Below, one piece after another: positions 42,469 to 50,396 of a stretch of 64,000 nt of DNA (the stretch's first letter is position 1; the number at the start of each line of letters is the position of its first letter). The DNA is from M3007 sp043764095 (GTDB lineage Bacteria > Bacteroidota > Bacteroidia > Chitinophagales > Saprospiraceae). The DNA is taken from positions 62,001 to 126,000 of the forward strand of contig JAYUKX010000081.1 of the NCBI GenBank assembly GCA_043764095.1, in the 5' to 3' direction. The notes under the pieces were generated by a model. The model had not been told where the DNA came from and did no database searches. It saw only the letters and a list, made by a program, of their open reading frames with translations. The translations under genes and the position numbers were made by a program.

Positions 42469-43248
42469 ATGCCACAGACTCAACAAAATTTCACAGAGTG
42501 GGCGAAAACATACAGCAGCAGAGTACATCCAGCACCAGAAAGTATTTGGCAGCGCAACGACGGTTTCCTTTGGAAAGCAGCCGTTTTGATTGGGCTTACG
42601 TATATTATTTGGGCGGATAAATTTTCATTCACCTTATTAATTGGTAGTAACGAATCCACCACTATACAAGAAGGCATTTCGACCCTCTCTTTATTTGGCA
42701 CATCGGAGCAGCCAGAAAGAAGTACCCGACCAGCAAAGAAAAAGACAGCGGCAAAACTAGTCAATGAATTTATTCCTACGGCACCCGGCAGTACGAGCAG
42801 CAATAGAGACGAACGATGTAAAACTTATATACATCGGTTTTCAACTATTGCAGTAGCCGAAATGAAAAAATTTGGTATTCCAGCGAGTATCATTTTGGCG
42901 CAGGGCTTAGTAGAGAGTAATTCAGGTTCAAGTTCGTTGGCCAGCAAAGCAAACAACCATTTTGGCATTAAGTGCTTCTCCAAAAATTGCACTAAAGGTC
43001 ATTGCATGAATTTTTCAGATGATAGCCATAAAGATTTCTTTGTACGCTACTCCAATGCTTGGGGCAGTTTTAGGGCACATAGTGAATTCCTAAAAAAAAC
43101 AAGTCGGTACAGCCATTTATTCAAGTCACACAACGCAACTGTTTGGGCCAAAGGACTTGAAAGAGCAGGCTACGCAACAGATAAACAGTATGCTGAAAAA
43201 TTAATAGCCGTAATTGACCGATTTGATTTGGAGCAATTCGATCAATGA
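42469..43248 (+). CDS. Glucosaminidase domain-containing protein (GH73-like peptidoglycan hydrolase)
   Basis: 259 aa from the ATG at 42469. One membrane helix near residues 35-60 (AAVLIGLTYIIWAD), a charged linker, then a glucosaminidase domain at about 120-250. Key marks are FGIPASIILAQGLVESNSGS, with the catalytic Glu, NNHFGIKC, FFVRYSNAWGSFRAHSEFL and KGLERAGYATDKQYAEKLI. It cleaves N-acetylglucosaminyl bonds in the cell wall and is anchored in the inner membrane. Confidence 0.88.
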   Translation: MPQTQQNFTEWAKTYSSRVHPAPESIWQRNDGFLWKAAVLIGLTYIIWADKFSFTLLIGSNESTTIQEGISTLSLFGTSEQPERSTRPAKKKTAAKLVNEFIPTAPGSTSSNRDERCKTYIHRFSTIAVAEMKKFGIPASIILAQGLVESNSGSSSLASKANNHFGIKCFSKNCTKGHCMNFSDDSHKDFFVRYSNAWGSFRAHSEFLKKTSRYSHLFKSHNATVWAKGLERAGYATDKQYAEKLIAVIDRFDLEQFDQ

Positions 43249-43449
43249 ACCATAATTGAATTGGGTACAATAAAGTAAATACTGGGTCAAAACAATTTGA
43301 TTTTTTTCTTTAGGCAGCGTATTGTAGAAATGATTAGAATGTTTTTTTGTTTTTTTTATTAAAAAATATAAAACAATTAAATTCAAATAAATTATTGATA
43401 ATCAATAACTTAAAATATTTTAAAACAGAAAAATTTCAAGACGGGAAAA

Positions 43450-43485
43450 AAAAACTTTAAAATATTTTGTTTGTTTAAAGTTTTT
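43450..43485. promoter_or_regulatory. 12-bp inverted repeat overlapping the promoter of the S24 regulator
   Basis: AAAAACTTTAAA (43450-43461) and TTTAAAGTTTTT (43474-43485) are perfect inverted arms 12 bp apart. They cover the -33 TTG (43467-43469), where a repressor dimer would block transcription. Candidate auto-operator of the LexA/S24-type regulator encoded 62 bp downstream. The region is AT-rich, so chance pairing is possible. Confidence 0.4.
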
Positions 43486-43497
43486 GTTTTAAATTTG
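43467..43497 (+). promoter_or_regulatory. Complete Bacteroidota promoter for the S24 regulator gene
   Basis: TTG (43467-43469), 20 bp, then TAAATTTG (43490-43497), 49 bp upstream of the ATG. Confidence 0.6.
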
Positions 43498-43546
43498 CAT
43501 CGAAATTAGATGAAGAATAAATTTTGTTCACAAAAAAATAATTGTC

Positions 43547-44275
43547 ATGATTAAAGATGATCGCATAGAGTTAAACGACCGTTTCGTGCAGGTCTTCAAA
43601 ATGTTGGAAGAACAAGGCACCATCGTTAAAAACGATCGCAACGGTAAAGGCGTAGGTGATGTAGCCGAGCGTGTGCTCGGTAATAAATCCTACGGACACA
43701 TTATTCGCGCTTATTTAAACGCCGATAATAAACGAGTAATCGACTATGGCCAAGCCAAAATGTTCGCTCGTGCCTACGACATTAATGAAACTTGGATACT
43801 GTATGGTATTGGAAATCCATTCGGTTTTGAAGCACCGCAACCTGGCAATGCTTATGAAGGTATTCCTGAAAAAGGGAATATCCTTTTTACGACTATCAAA
43901 GCATTTGCAGGGAGTACACTTGGTTCAGGGAGTGATGAAGACTATTCTACGTTTTCTATCCCTGGGGTTAAAGGAAGCGGACTTGTTGCTTTTCAAATTG
44001 AAGGAAATTCAATGGATCCGGTTATTAAACACGGCGATATTGTTGTCTGTAAAGTAATTGATAGCGTAAATGAGATTCGCGATAACGAAATTTACGCGAT
44101 TAAAAGTAGTGGAAATGTTTGGGTGAAATATGTTCAGCGTATGCACAACACAAAAGGACGTGTAAGCAGGCTTAAAATGATTTCTGCCAATTATTTCGAT
44201 AACGACCCTTTTGAAGAAGACGTAAACGAAACGACTCGCTTGTACAAAGTGATTCGAAAAATTTCAAATATTTAG
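43547..44275 (+). CDS. LexA-like transcriptional regulator with S24 peptidase domain
   Basis: 242 aa. The N-terminal 90 residues are a helical region resembling a helix-turn-helix DNA-binding domain (VLGNKSYGHIIRAYLNAD, GQAKMFARAYDINETWILYG), followed by an S24 self-cleavage/dimerisation domain. The catalytic Ser is near 155 (IEGNSMDPVIKHGDIVV) and the Lys near 194 (GNVWVKYVQRM). Such proteins repress stress or prophage genes and may self-cleave on RecA activation. No phage genes are nearby. A strong terminator follows at 44366-44401. Confidence 0.85.
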   Translation: MIKDDRIELNDRFVQVFKMLEEQGTIVKNDRNGKGVGDVAERVLGNKSYGHIIRAYLNADNKRVIDYGQAKMFARAYDINETWILYGIGNPFGFEAPQPGNAYEGIPEKGNILFTTIKAFAGSTLGSGSDEDYSTFSIPGVKGSGLVAFQIEGNSMDPVIKHGDIVVCKVIDSVNEIRDNEIYAIKSSGNVWVKYVQRMHNTKGRVSRLKMISANYFDNDPFEEDVNETTRLYKVIRKISNI

Positions 44276-44365
44276 TAATATAGTAAAAGGTCTTTGATCT
44301 AGCTATAGTATCAATAGCCTAAAAATATATAAAGAGAAATAAACCTGCTGTTTATTGTTTTCGTC

Positions 44366-44401
44366 GCCTCCCTGCGTTAGCCGCAGAGGAGGCTTTTTTT
44401 A
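44366..44401 (+). terminator. Strong intrinsic terminator
   Basis: GCCTCCCTGCG (44366-44376) pairs with CGCAGAGGAGGC (44382-44393) with one bulged A; eight or so T follow. It ends the S24 regulator transcript. Confidence 0.88.
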
Positions 44402-44516
44402 TAATGCCTGTAAAATAAAAAGTAGATATACAGAGCATTGTTCGTTTTTGTGCATAGATTTATAGGGACGTCATACGATTTTCATGCACAAAACCTACAG
44501 AGCCAACTTATAGAAT

Positions 44517-44559
44517 AGTAAAAATTTGACTATTTTTACTGATTTTTGTAAAAATTTGA
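44517..44559. promoter_or_regulatory. Candidate operator: palindrome plus direct repeat upstream of the kinase operon
   Basis: AGTAAAAA (44517-44524) and TTTTTACT (44533-44540) form an 8-bp inverted repeat with an 8-bp spacer. GTAAAAATTTGA occurs twice (44518-44529 and 44548-44559), exactly 30 bp apart. A second inverted pair, TTTTGTGCAT/ATGCACAAAA, lies at 44446-44493. The gap 44276-44702 holds no gene. Confidence 0.4.
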
Positions 44560-44611
44560 AGATTCGGCACGGTATTCGCAAATGTTCTTAATATTTCTAA
44601 GTTTAAGTTAA

Positions 44612-44619
44612 TACATTTG
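44612..44619 (+). promoter_or_regulatory. Bacteroidota -7 box (TACATTTG) for the kinase operon
   Basis: TACATTTG lies 83 bp before the ATG at 44703, after the candidate operator. No TTG at standard spacing was found. Confidence 0.45.
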
Positions 44620-44702
44620 CGCTGACGAGCAGTATCACACCTAAAGTACCTAATTAACGTTTGGTGATATATTGTCCTTAAAGAGCGGTTTATAGTCCTC
44701 CC

Positions 44703-47498
44703 ATGCCTAATTTGAATAGTACATCATTAATATCAACGCATAAATCTAGTACTTTACTGGGCTTATATACGTTTTTTGCTTTTTTTGCAATTATTGCGGC
44801 AATAACAGGTTTGTCTGAATTTATTCGTAGTAGCGCCCCTTCTATTGATTTAGCCAACCTTATCAGTAATAAGCAAAACGGCCTACCTCTTTTGGCTAGT
44901 GTAGCAACTGTGCCATTTATACTATTTTTATTTTTCCAAACGATTATTCGCTGGTTACATCAATTTAATATTTTGATGCTCACAAAAGGGATTGCCCTTA
45001 TTCTAGCATCTTTGGTTGGTTACCTTATTGGTATTTTTATGCTACCCACAGAAGCCCAAGATAATTTAGCAATTACGATTGGAGGAGGGCTGATGATTGC
45101 CATCTTATTTGAAATATTCACCGATCAAGAAGAGACTGGCTTTGGTTGGGCTTTATTTGGCCTTATCGCGATAACAATGTTCTCTAGTGGTATGCTTTGG
45201 GGGCACATTAAGGAAAAGGATAGGCAAATTCGCCAGCATTACGCTTTAAGTCTGGCCGCCGAACGAGATACGATTCACGCCGAACCTCAATTTGAGCATT
45301 TTGTTCAGGCAGTTCAATCGGATAAACAACTACCTTTTTTACTCAAAGCATGGCCAATAAAGCCCTCAGCAGATTCTATTAGAGATTATTTAAGCAAGTT
45401 GGTATTTAACAACAAGTATATTTTTAGGTATTATAGCCTTAGCATTTATGCTTTTGACAGAGCAGAATCAGTCCCATTTTTACTGGATCAAACAGAAAAC
45501 CGCAGTTCGATTGAGGACATTTGGAGTAAAGCCAACACGGTTGGCTCATCGTCGTCGTTGCGTTCAGACTATGCCCCTGATGGAGGTCATCGTTATTTGA
45601 CCCGTGCCAGCCTACAACGCATGAACGATCCTAATCATCTGGTAGAAGTATTTTGTTTTTTCAAAGAATCCTTTCCTCAACAGAGCCAAATATATGCCCA
45701 ACTTTATAAGGATCAATCATTTAAAGATTTAAATCAGTTGAATCGGTATGATTTTTCAATTTCCCACAAGGAGCAATTAGTGGTTGAACAAGGTAGTATT
45801 TCCTCCGAGGCATTAAGTACACCTATATCTGCTGGAAAAAACATAGAAGTACATGCATCTGGACGAGAAGAGACCGTTGGTGGATCTGAAAATGGTCAAA
45901 CGAAAGCTGTTGTTGGGCGGGAGGAAACAGGTATGTTAAAAGCCCTGTACTTGTTTGCAATCCTTTTTGCATTTGCCACCACGCCAATGCTATTAGTTGG
46001 ATTCCTAGGAAGTTTCTTACCATTCAAAACCAATTTAATTCCTTCAGCAAAAGGCTCCCTTGGTCGTCGGATACACTTCTCGTTTTTAGGATTGTTAGCC
46101 TTTGGCTTTATTGTGATTGGGGTGGTCACCTATCGCCATTTTTCCACCACATCATTGGAAAATGAAGCACAAAAAATAGCCGAACGGGCACAATCAACCC
46201 TCACACATTTGCGCCTTTCCAACAATAATATTACAACAGATTCTATCGCAACCGTGTTAGGACCTAAGCTGGCTCAATTTGCACAAAGCCTTAATGTAGA
46301 TGCAAATCTATTTGATCGAAATGGCAATATTGTCTATTCAACTCGTGAAGACTTACGAAGGATTGGTGTTTTGGCCCCCAAAATGGATAATAATGCTAAA
46401 CTAAAACTAGATAAAGGAGACACTTATACCGAAGTGGCTGAAATGGCCGATAAACAACAATTTACGGTTCGTTATACCGCTTTAAAAAACCTTAAACAAC
46501 AAACTATTGCCTATATAGGTCTCCCATATCGCCTTGATTCAGACAAAACCGCCCCGGATTTGTCTGACTTTATCGGCATATTGGCGAGTATTTATACATT
46601 TTTATTATTAGCGGCGGCTGGACTTACCTATCTAATTTCTAATTCTATTACACGTCCAATTAATAATATTGCCGAAAAAATAAAGGAATTTAAACTGGAA
46701 GATAAGAACCAATCCCTAAGTTATGGAGGGGATTCGACCGACGAAATAAGTGGTTTGGTCAATGAATACAATACAATGGTGGATAAGCTGGAAGATTCCA
46801 AGTTGAAACTCGTTAAATTGGAACGCGAATCGGCTTGGCGTGATATGGCTAGGCAAATTGCGCATGATATTAAAAATCCGTTGACTACGATGAAGTTATC
46901 GATGCAGCAATTAGAGCGTTTATCCAATGACCCTTCTCAGGCGGCAGCTTATCTCAAACGTTCTACGGGGCGATTGATCGAGCAAATTGATTCTTTAGCG
47001 CAAACAGCATCAGAATTTGCTATGTTTGCTAATCTTGATAAAACGGCGCGATCCCCTGTCGAAATCAACCATTTAGTAGAAAGTGTTTTTGACCTGTTTA
47101 TTGAACAAAAAGAAGTAGGATTAACCTTAGAGTTGCCCGACGAAAAATATATTGTAGCTGCTGATAAAAACCATTTGCTTAGAGTACTTAACAATTTGGT
47201 TATCAATGCCATACAAGCCATTCCTTCTGATCGGGAAGGTAAAGTAAAAGTAGCATTATTCCGGATTGGCGACAATGCTATTATCCGTATAAGCGATAAT
47301 GGCGGTGGCATTCCACAGGAGATTAGAGATCGTGTATTTGAGCCAAATTTCACTACAAAAACCTCTGGAAGTGGCCTAGGTTTGGCTATTTGTAAAAAAA
47401 TCATAGAAGCACACGAGGGCGAGATTCGATTTGAAACAAAAGATAATAAAGGCACCCAATTTTTTGTTGAATTACCCATTATTGATACAAAAGAATGA
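44703..47498 (+). CDS. NtrY-like membrane sensor histidine kinase
   Basis: 931 aa. Four or so membrane helices occupy the first 170 residues, then a soluble stretch, another helix pair near 405-475, a periplasmic sensor of about 130 residues, a last helix near 620-640, a HAMP domain (SNSITRPINNIAEKIKEFKL) and a kinase core. The phosphoacceptor His is near 721 (DMARQIAHDIKNPLTTMKLS), with the N box NLVINAIQAI and G boxes ISDNGGGIP and GSGLGLAICKKI. The domain order matches NtrY-type kinases, but no response regulator is adjacent. Its stop codon overlaps the next ATG (ATGA). Confidence 0.9.
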   Translation: MPNLNSTSLISTHKSSTLLGLYTFFAFFAIIAAITGLSEFIRSSAPSIDLANLISNKQNGLPLLASVATVPFILFLFFQTIIRWLHQFNILMLTKGIALILASLVGYLIGIFMLPTEAQDNLAITIGGGLMIAILFEIFTDQEETGFGWALFGLIAITMFSSGMLWGHIKEKDRQIRQHYALSLAAERDTIHAEPQFEHFVQAVQSDKQLPFLLKAWPIKPSADSIRDYLSKLVFNNKYIFRYYSLSIYAFDRAESVPFLLDQTENRSSIEDIWSKANTVGSSSSLRSDYAPDGGHRYLTRASLQRMNDPNHLVEVFCFFKESFPQQSQIYAQLYKDQSFKDLNQLNRYDFSISHKEQLVVEQGSISSEALSTPISAGKNIEVHASGREETVGGSENGQTKAVVGREETGMLKALYLFAILFAFATTPMLLVGFLGSFLPFKTNLIPSAKGSLGRRIHFSFLGLLAFGFIVIGVVTYRHFSTTSLENEAQKIAERAQSTLTHLRLSNNNITTDSIATVLGPKLAQFAQSLNVDANLFDRNGNIVYSTREDLRRIGVLAPKMDNNAKLKLDKGDTYTEVAEMADKQQFTVRYTALKNLKQQTIAYIGLPYRLDSDKTAPDLSDFIGILASIYTFLLLAAAGLTYLISNSITRPINNIAEKIKEFKLEDKNQSLSYGGDSTDEISGLVNEYNTMVDKLEDSKLKLVKLERESAWRDMARQIAHDIKNPLTTMKLSMQQLERLSNDPSQAAAYLKRSTGRLIEQIDSLAQTASEFAMFANLDKTARSPVEINHLVESVFDLFIEQKEVGLTLELPDEKYIVAADKNHLLRVLNNLVINAIQAIPSDREGKVKVALFRIGDNAIIRISDNGGGIPQEIRDRVFEPNFTTKTSGSGLGLAICKKIIEAHEGEIRFETKDNKGTQFFVELPIIDTKE

Positions 47499-47938
47499 TT
47501 ACTTATTTTGAAACATCAGATCCAGTAATTTTTACTGGCGACGTTGGGGGCGTTCGTATCAATCAAGATTCGCCCGTAATGCCCCCTTGCCCTCCACCAG
47601 ATATTCAAATAGAGCATTGGTTGGCTTCTATTCATATCCTTCAAGAACGGCCAGCAAAACAGTTATTTTTGACACATTATGGCCAAATTAATGATAAAAA
47701 GGAACACCTTGATCAACTCTCCGTTCGGCTTTTAGATTGGGCAAATTGGATACTACCTCATTTTCAAGCGCAAACACCAATGGAAGAGATTGTGCCTCAA
47801 TTTGAATTATATGTGGCACAACAACTCAAAGATGCCAATGTTGCCGCCGAAGATATAGAGCGTTATAGTAAAGCCAATCCGGCATTTATGTCTGTTGCTG
47901 GCCTTTTACGCTATTGGAAAAAACAAACTCAAGTATAA
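47495..47938 (+). CDS. Half-length metallo-beta-lactamase-fold protein (C-terminal half only)
   Basis: 147 aa, matching only the C-terminal part of MBL-fold hydrolases about 280-300 aa long. Present: FTGDVGGVRINQDSPVMPPC, with the Asp metal ligand, PPPDIQIEHWLASIHIL, FLTHYGQINDKKEHL, with the last His ligand, and a tail ending AGLLRYWKK. Absent: the HxHxDH motif and the whole first beta-sheet layer. The kinase gene directly upstream is intact to its end and overlaps it by 4 bp (ATGA), so no hidden N-terminus exists in another frame. Either a decayed gene caught in the operon or a reduced functional module. Confidence 0.72.
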   Translation: MITYFETSDPVIFTGDVGGVRINQDSPVMPPCPPPDIQIEHWLASIHILQERPAKQLFLTHYGQINDKKEHLDQLSVRLLDWANWILPHFQAQTPMEEIVPQFELYVAQQLKDANVAAEDIERYSKANPAFMSVAGLLRYWKKQTQV

Positions 47939-47941
47939 ATT

Positions 47942-48919
47942 TTGCTACTCTCCCAACTCGAAAATCAGTATATCCTCATTGTCGGTGATATTATGATTGA
48001 TCGCTACCTTTCTGGTAATGTTACCCGTATTTCGCCAGAAGCACCTGTTCCCGTTGTACATTTTCAACAAACATTTGATCGCCTCGGTGGTGCTGCTAAT
48101 GTTGCACTGAATATCAAGGCATTAGGAAGCACTCCCCTACTTTGCAGCGTTGTGGGCGGAGACGATGATGGCCGTTTATTTTGCAATATGCTGACCGAAC
48201 TGGATATTTCCAATGAAGGTATAGTTATTGATCCTAGCCGAATGTCCACTGTAAAAACGAGAATAGTTGGAAATCACCAGCAAATGCTTAGGATTGATAA
48301 GGAAAATACTTTTGATTTAGATGATTTAACTGCTAAGAAAATCTTGGAAAGGTCAAATTTATTGATGGAAAAGTATAATATTGGTGCCGTTATTTTACAG
48401 GATTATAATAAAGGTGTATTGACCCTTGAGGTAATTCAATCAGTCATTGCAATGGCCCAAAAACGAGGTATTCCTGTAGCAGTTGACCCCAAAAAGCATC
48501 ATTTCTTTGCGTATAAAGGTGTAACCCTATTTAAACCGAACTTAAAAGAAGTGAAGGATAGTTTGCCTTTTTCTATTGAACCTAGTTTGGATGCATTACA
48601 AAAGGCTTCGTCCTACCTTAGGTCACAATTAGAAAATCAATGGACAATGATTACCCTTTCCGAAAAGGGTTTGTTTTTAGATACACAGGAAACTGAACAA
48701 GGCCAGATATACCCTACAATCCCAAGAAATATTGCAGATGTGAGCGGCGCAGGTGACACAGTCATTAGTGTTGCAGCACTCGGGCTTGCGGCAGGACTTT
48801 CGCCCCAGGAAATTGCGGTTTTGTCCAATTTGGCAGGAGGACAGGTATGTGAAAGACAGGGTGTAGTCCCCGTAGATAAAACCCTGCTAAACAAAGAATT
48901 AGAGGAGTATTATGCCTGA
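47942..48919 (+). CDS. D-glycero-beta-D-manno-heptose-7-phosphate kinase-like PfkB protein, TTG start
   Basis: 325 aa beginning with TTG at 47942, 3 bp after the MBL stop. An ATG start (47993) would cut off the first strand and the GD motif (ILIVGDIMIDRYLSGNV), so TTG is favoured. PfkB fold with FDRLGGAANVALNIKALG, TVKTRIVGNHQQMLRIDKEN and the C-terminal anion-hole motif DVSGAGDT. This pattern is that of RfaE/HldE domain I, which makes heptose bisphosphate for LPS. It lacks the cytidylyltransferase half of bifunctional HldE. The end overlaps the convergent flippase gene by 10 bp. Confidence 0.85.
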   Translation: MLLSQLENQYILIVGDIMIDRYLSGNVTRISPEAPVPVVHFQQTFDRLGGAANVALNIKALGSTPLLCSVVGGDDDGRLFCNMLTELDISNEGIVIDPSRMSTVKTRIVGNHQQMLRIDKENTFDLDDLTAKKILERSNLLMEKYNIGAVILQDYNKGVLTLEVIQSVIAMAQKRGIPVAVDPKKHHFFAYKGVTLFKPNLKEVKDSLPFSIEPSLDALQKASSYLRSQLENQWTMITLSEKGLFLDTQETEQGQIYPTIPRNIADVSGAGDTVISVAALGLAAGLSPQEIAVLSNLAGGQVCERQGVVPVDKTLLNKELEEYYA

Positions 48920-50394
48920 TTTTTCTTCAACAATTCCAACACAGGACGTAGATCAATCAGTCCAGTAATGAACGCCAACACTAGCCCACTCAATAAGGTG
49001 GCTACAAATTGGATATGCCAAGCCGCTTCCTCCAATCTGATAAAGTACCATGCGATGAGTGTAATTACCAAAGAAAAACACACAATTCGAGCAAATCCAG
49101 CCAGTGTAAACTGGAGTTTGTAGTATTTAAAACACAAGAAAACCATACCCAATGCTACAAATACCTGAGTGCATAAAGCAGCATGGGCAGCACCAATAGC
49201 CTTTTGTGTTGGGATTAAGGTAAAATCTAATATCAAATCCAGACAAAGTCCCGCCAAAAATATTTGATTCATCGACCTCATTTTGGCACCCGCAGTAAGC
49301 AATGTACTAAATATATAAGTGACACAAATCGCTACAAAACTCCAGATCAGCACCCCACATACATCACTTCGATACACAATATCTGCCTTGCCATTGAACA
49401 TAAGGGCGATAATATCTTGCCGGTGAAAGTAAATACTTACACAAGCGGTAATACTACCCGCCCAAATTAGCCTAAAACTAAGCAATGTGAGCGGCCTAAC
49501 ATCACTACCTTCTGCCAATTGTCGAGAAAACATTGGCAATAATAGGGATGCAAATAAATAACCAAACATATTGAGTGCATCGAGTAATCGATAACTGCCA
49601 GCAAAAATATCTGTATGGTAATCGCCATCGGGAAGTATCCGTTCGAGTATAATAGCATCGAGGCGGGTATATGCGCTCATCAGCAAAATAACTACTGCGA
49701 AAGGAAGGCTCTTTTTGAAAAGCACCAAAATCACCGGCCAACCCGTTTTTAAATTAGTCAGTAATTTTGGACGCAATGGAATCTGTGATTTTGAGCGCAA
49801 AACGCCATACACCACAAACATCGTCATCAACAAAGCCAAACTTTGTGCTAAAACAAACCAAATAATTGGGAAAACACCAGTACTTGTCCTATCGTGCCAC
49901 CACAAGGCAAAGCCGCAAAAAAACAGCATGAGCAATTTATCCAAGGCGGAAAGTAAACTATCTATTTTGTAATGTCCTAAACCGCTAATATTCGTCCGAA
50001 GAAAAAGCGTCATTTGCACCATTATCTGATTAGCCAATAAAACAGCCAAAAGCCATAACGCCTCAATATGGTAGTTGCCTATACCGTACGCGGCCGCCAT
50101 TGCAACAAAAAAATAAACAAAACTTAGGAAAATCTTAATCACTAATAGGCTTGGAAAATACTTTTCCAACAAATGGGATGCGCTACTTACATGACGAGCA
50201 TTAAAATTTTGAAGCCCAAAGTCGCTAATTATTTGAAATAGATACGCCCAGTTTAATAAAGCAAAATAAAGACCATAAGCGCCTGATTCAGTGCGGTTTT
50301 GCACAGTAAGATCAATACCAAAGATAAAAAAGGGTTTTATCAAGACATTGACTAAAATAAGCAGCAAAATATTGATGAGGAATAGTTTACGCAT
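48910..50394 (-). CDS. Polysaccharide flippase (Wzx/MATE-like, oligosaccharide transporter family)
   Basis: 494 aa with about 14 membrane helices and few charged residues. The N-terminal NRTESGAYGLYFALLNWAYLFQIISD and GLQNFNARHVS match the Wzx-type lipid-linked oligosaccharide exporters of Bacteroidota, as does RLDAIILERILPDG in the middle. It probably moves an O-antigen or exopolysaccharide unit across the inner membrane. It is 2 bp from the PIF1-type helicase stop region on the same strand, and its 3' end overlaps the heptose kinase gene. Confidence 0.8.
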   Translation of the reverse strand: MRKLFLINILLLILVNVLIKPFFIFGIDLTVQNRTESGAYGLYFALLNWAYLFQIISDFGLQNFNARHVSSASHLLEKYFPSLLVIKIFLSFVYFFVAMAAAYGIGNYHIEALWLLAVLLANQIMVQMTLFLRTNISGLGHYKIDSLLSALDKLLMLFFCGFALWWHDRTSTGVFPIIWFVLAQSLALLMTMFVVYGVLRSKSQIPLRPKLLTNLKTGWPVILVLFKKSLPFAVVILLMSAYTRLDAIILERILPDGDYHTDIFAGSYRLLDALNMFGYLFASLLLPMFSRQLAEGSDVRPLTLLSFRLIWAGSITACVSIYFHRQDIIALMFNGKADIVYRSDVCGVLIWSFVAICVTYIFSTLLTAGAKMRSMNQIFLAGLCLDLILDFTLIPTQKAIGAAHAALCTQVFVALGMVFLCFKYYKLQFTLAGFARIVCFSLVITLIAWYFIRLEEAAWHIQFVATLLSGLVLAFITGLIDLRPVLELLKKNQA

Positions 50395-50396
50395 CG

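Noticed and set aside
46801..47498. Hidden N-terminal half of the MBL protein by frameshift upstream of 47495
   Set aside because: This region encodes the intact ATPase domain of the histidine kinase with all motifs to its natural end.
47942..48919. Bifunctional HldE
   Set aside because: Only the kinase half (about 325 aa) is present; no nucleotidyltransferase HxGH motif is found before the stop.
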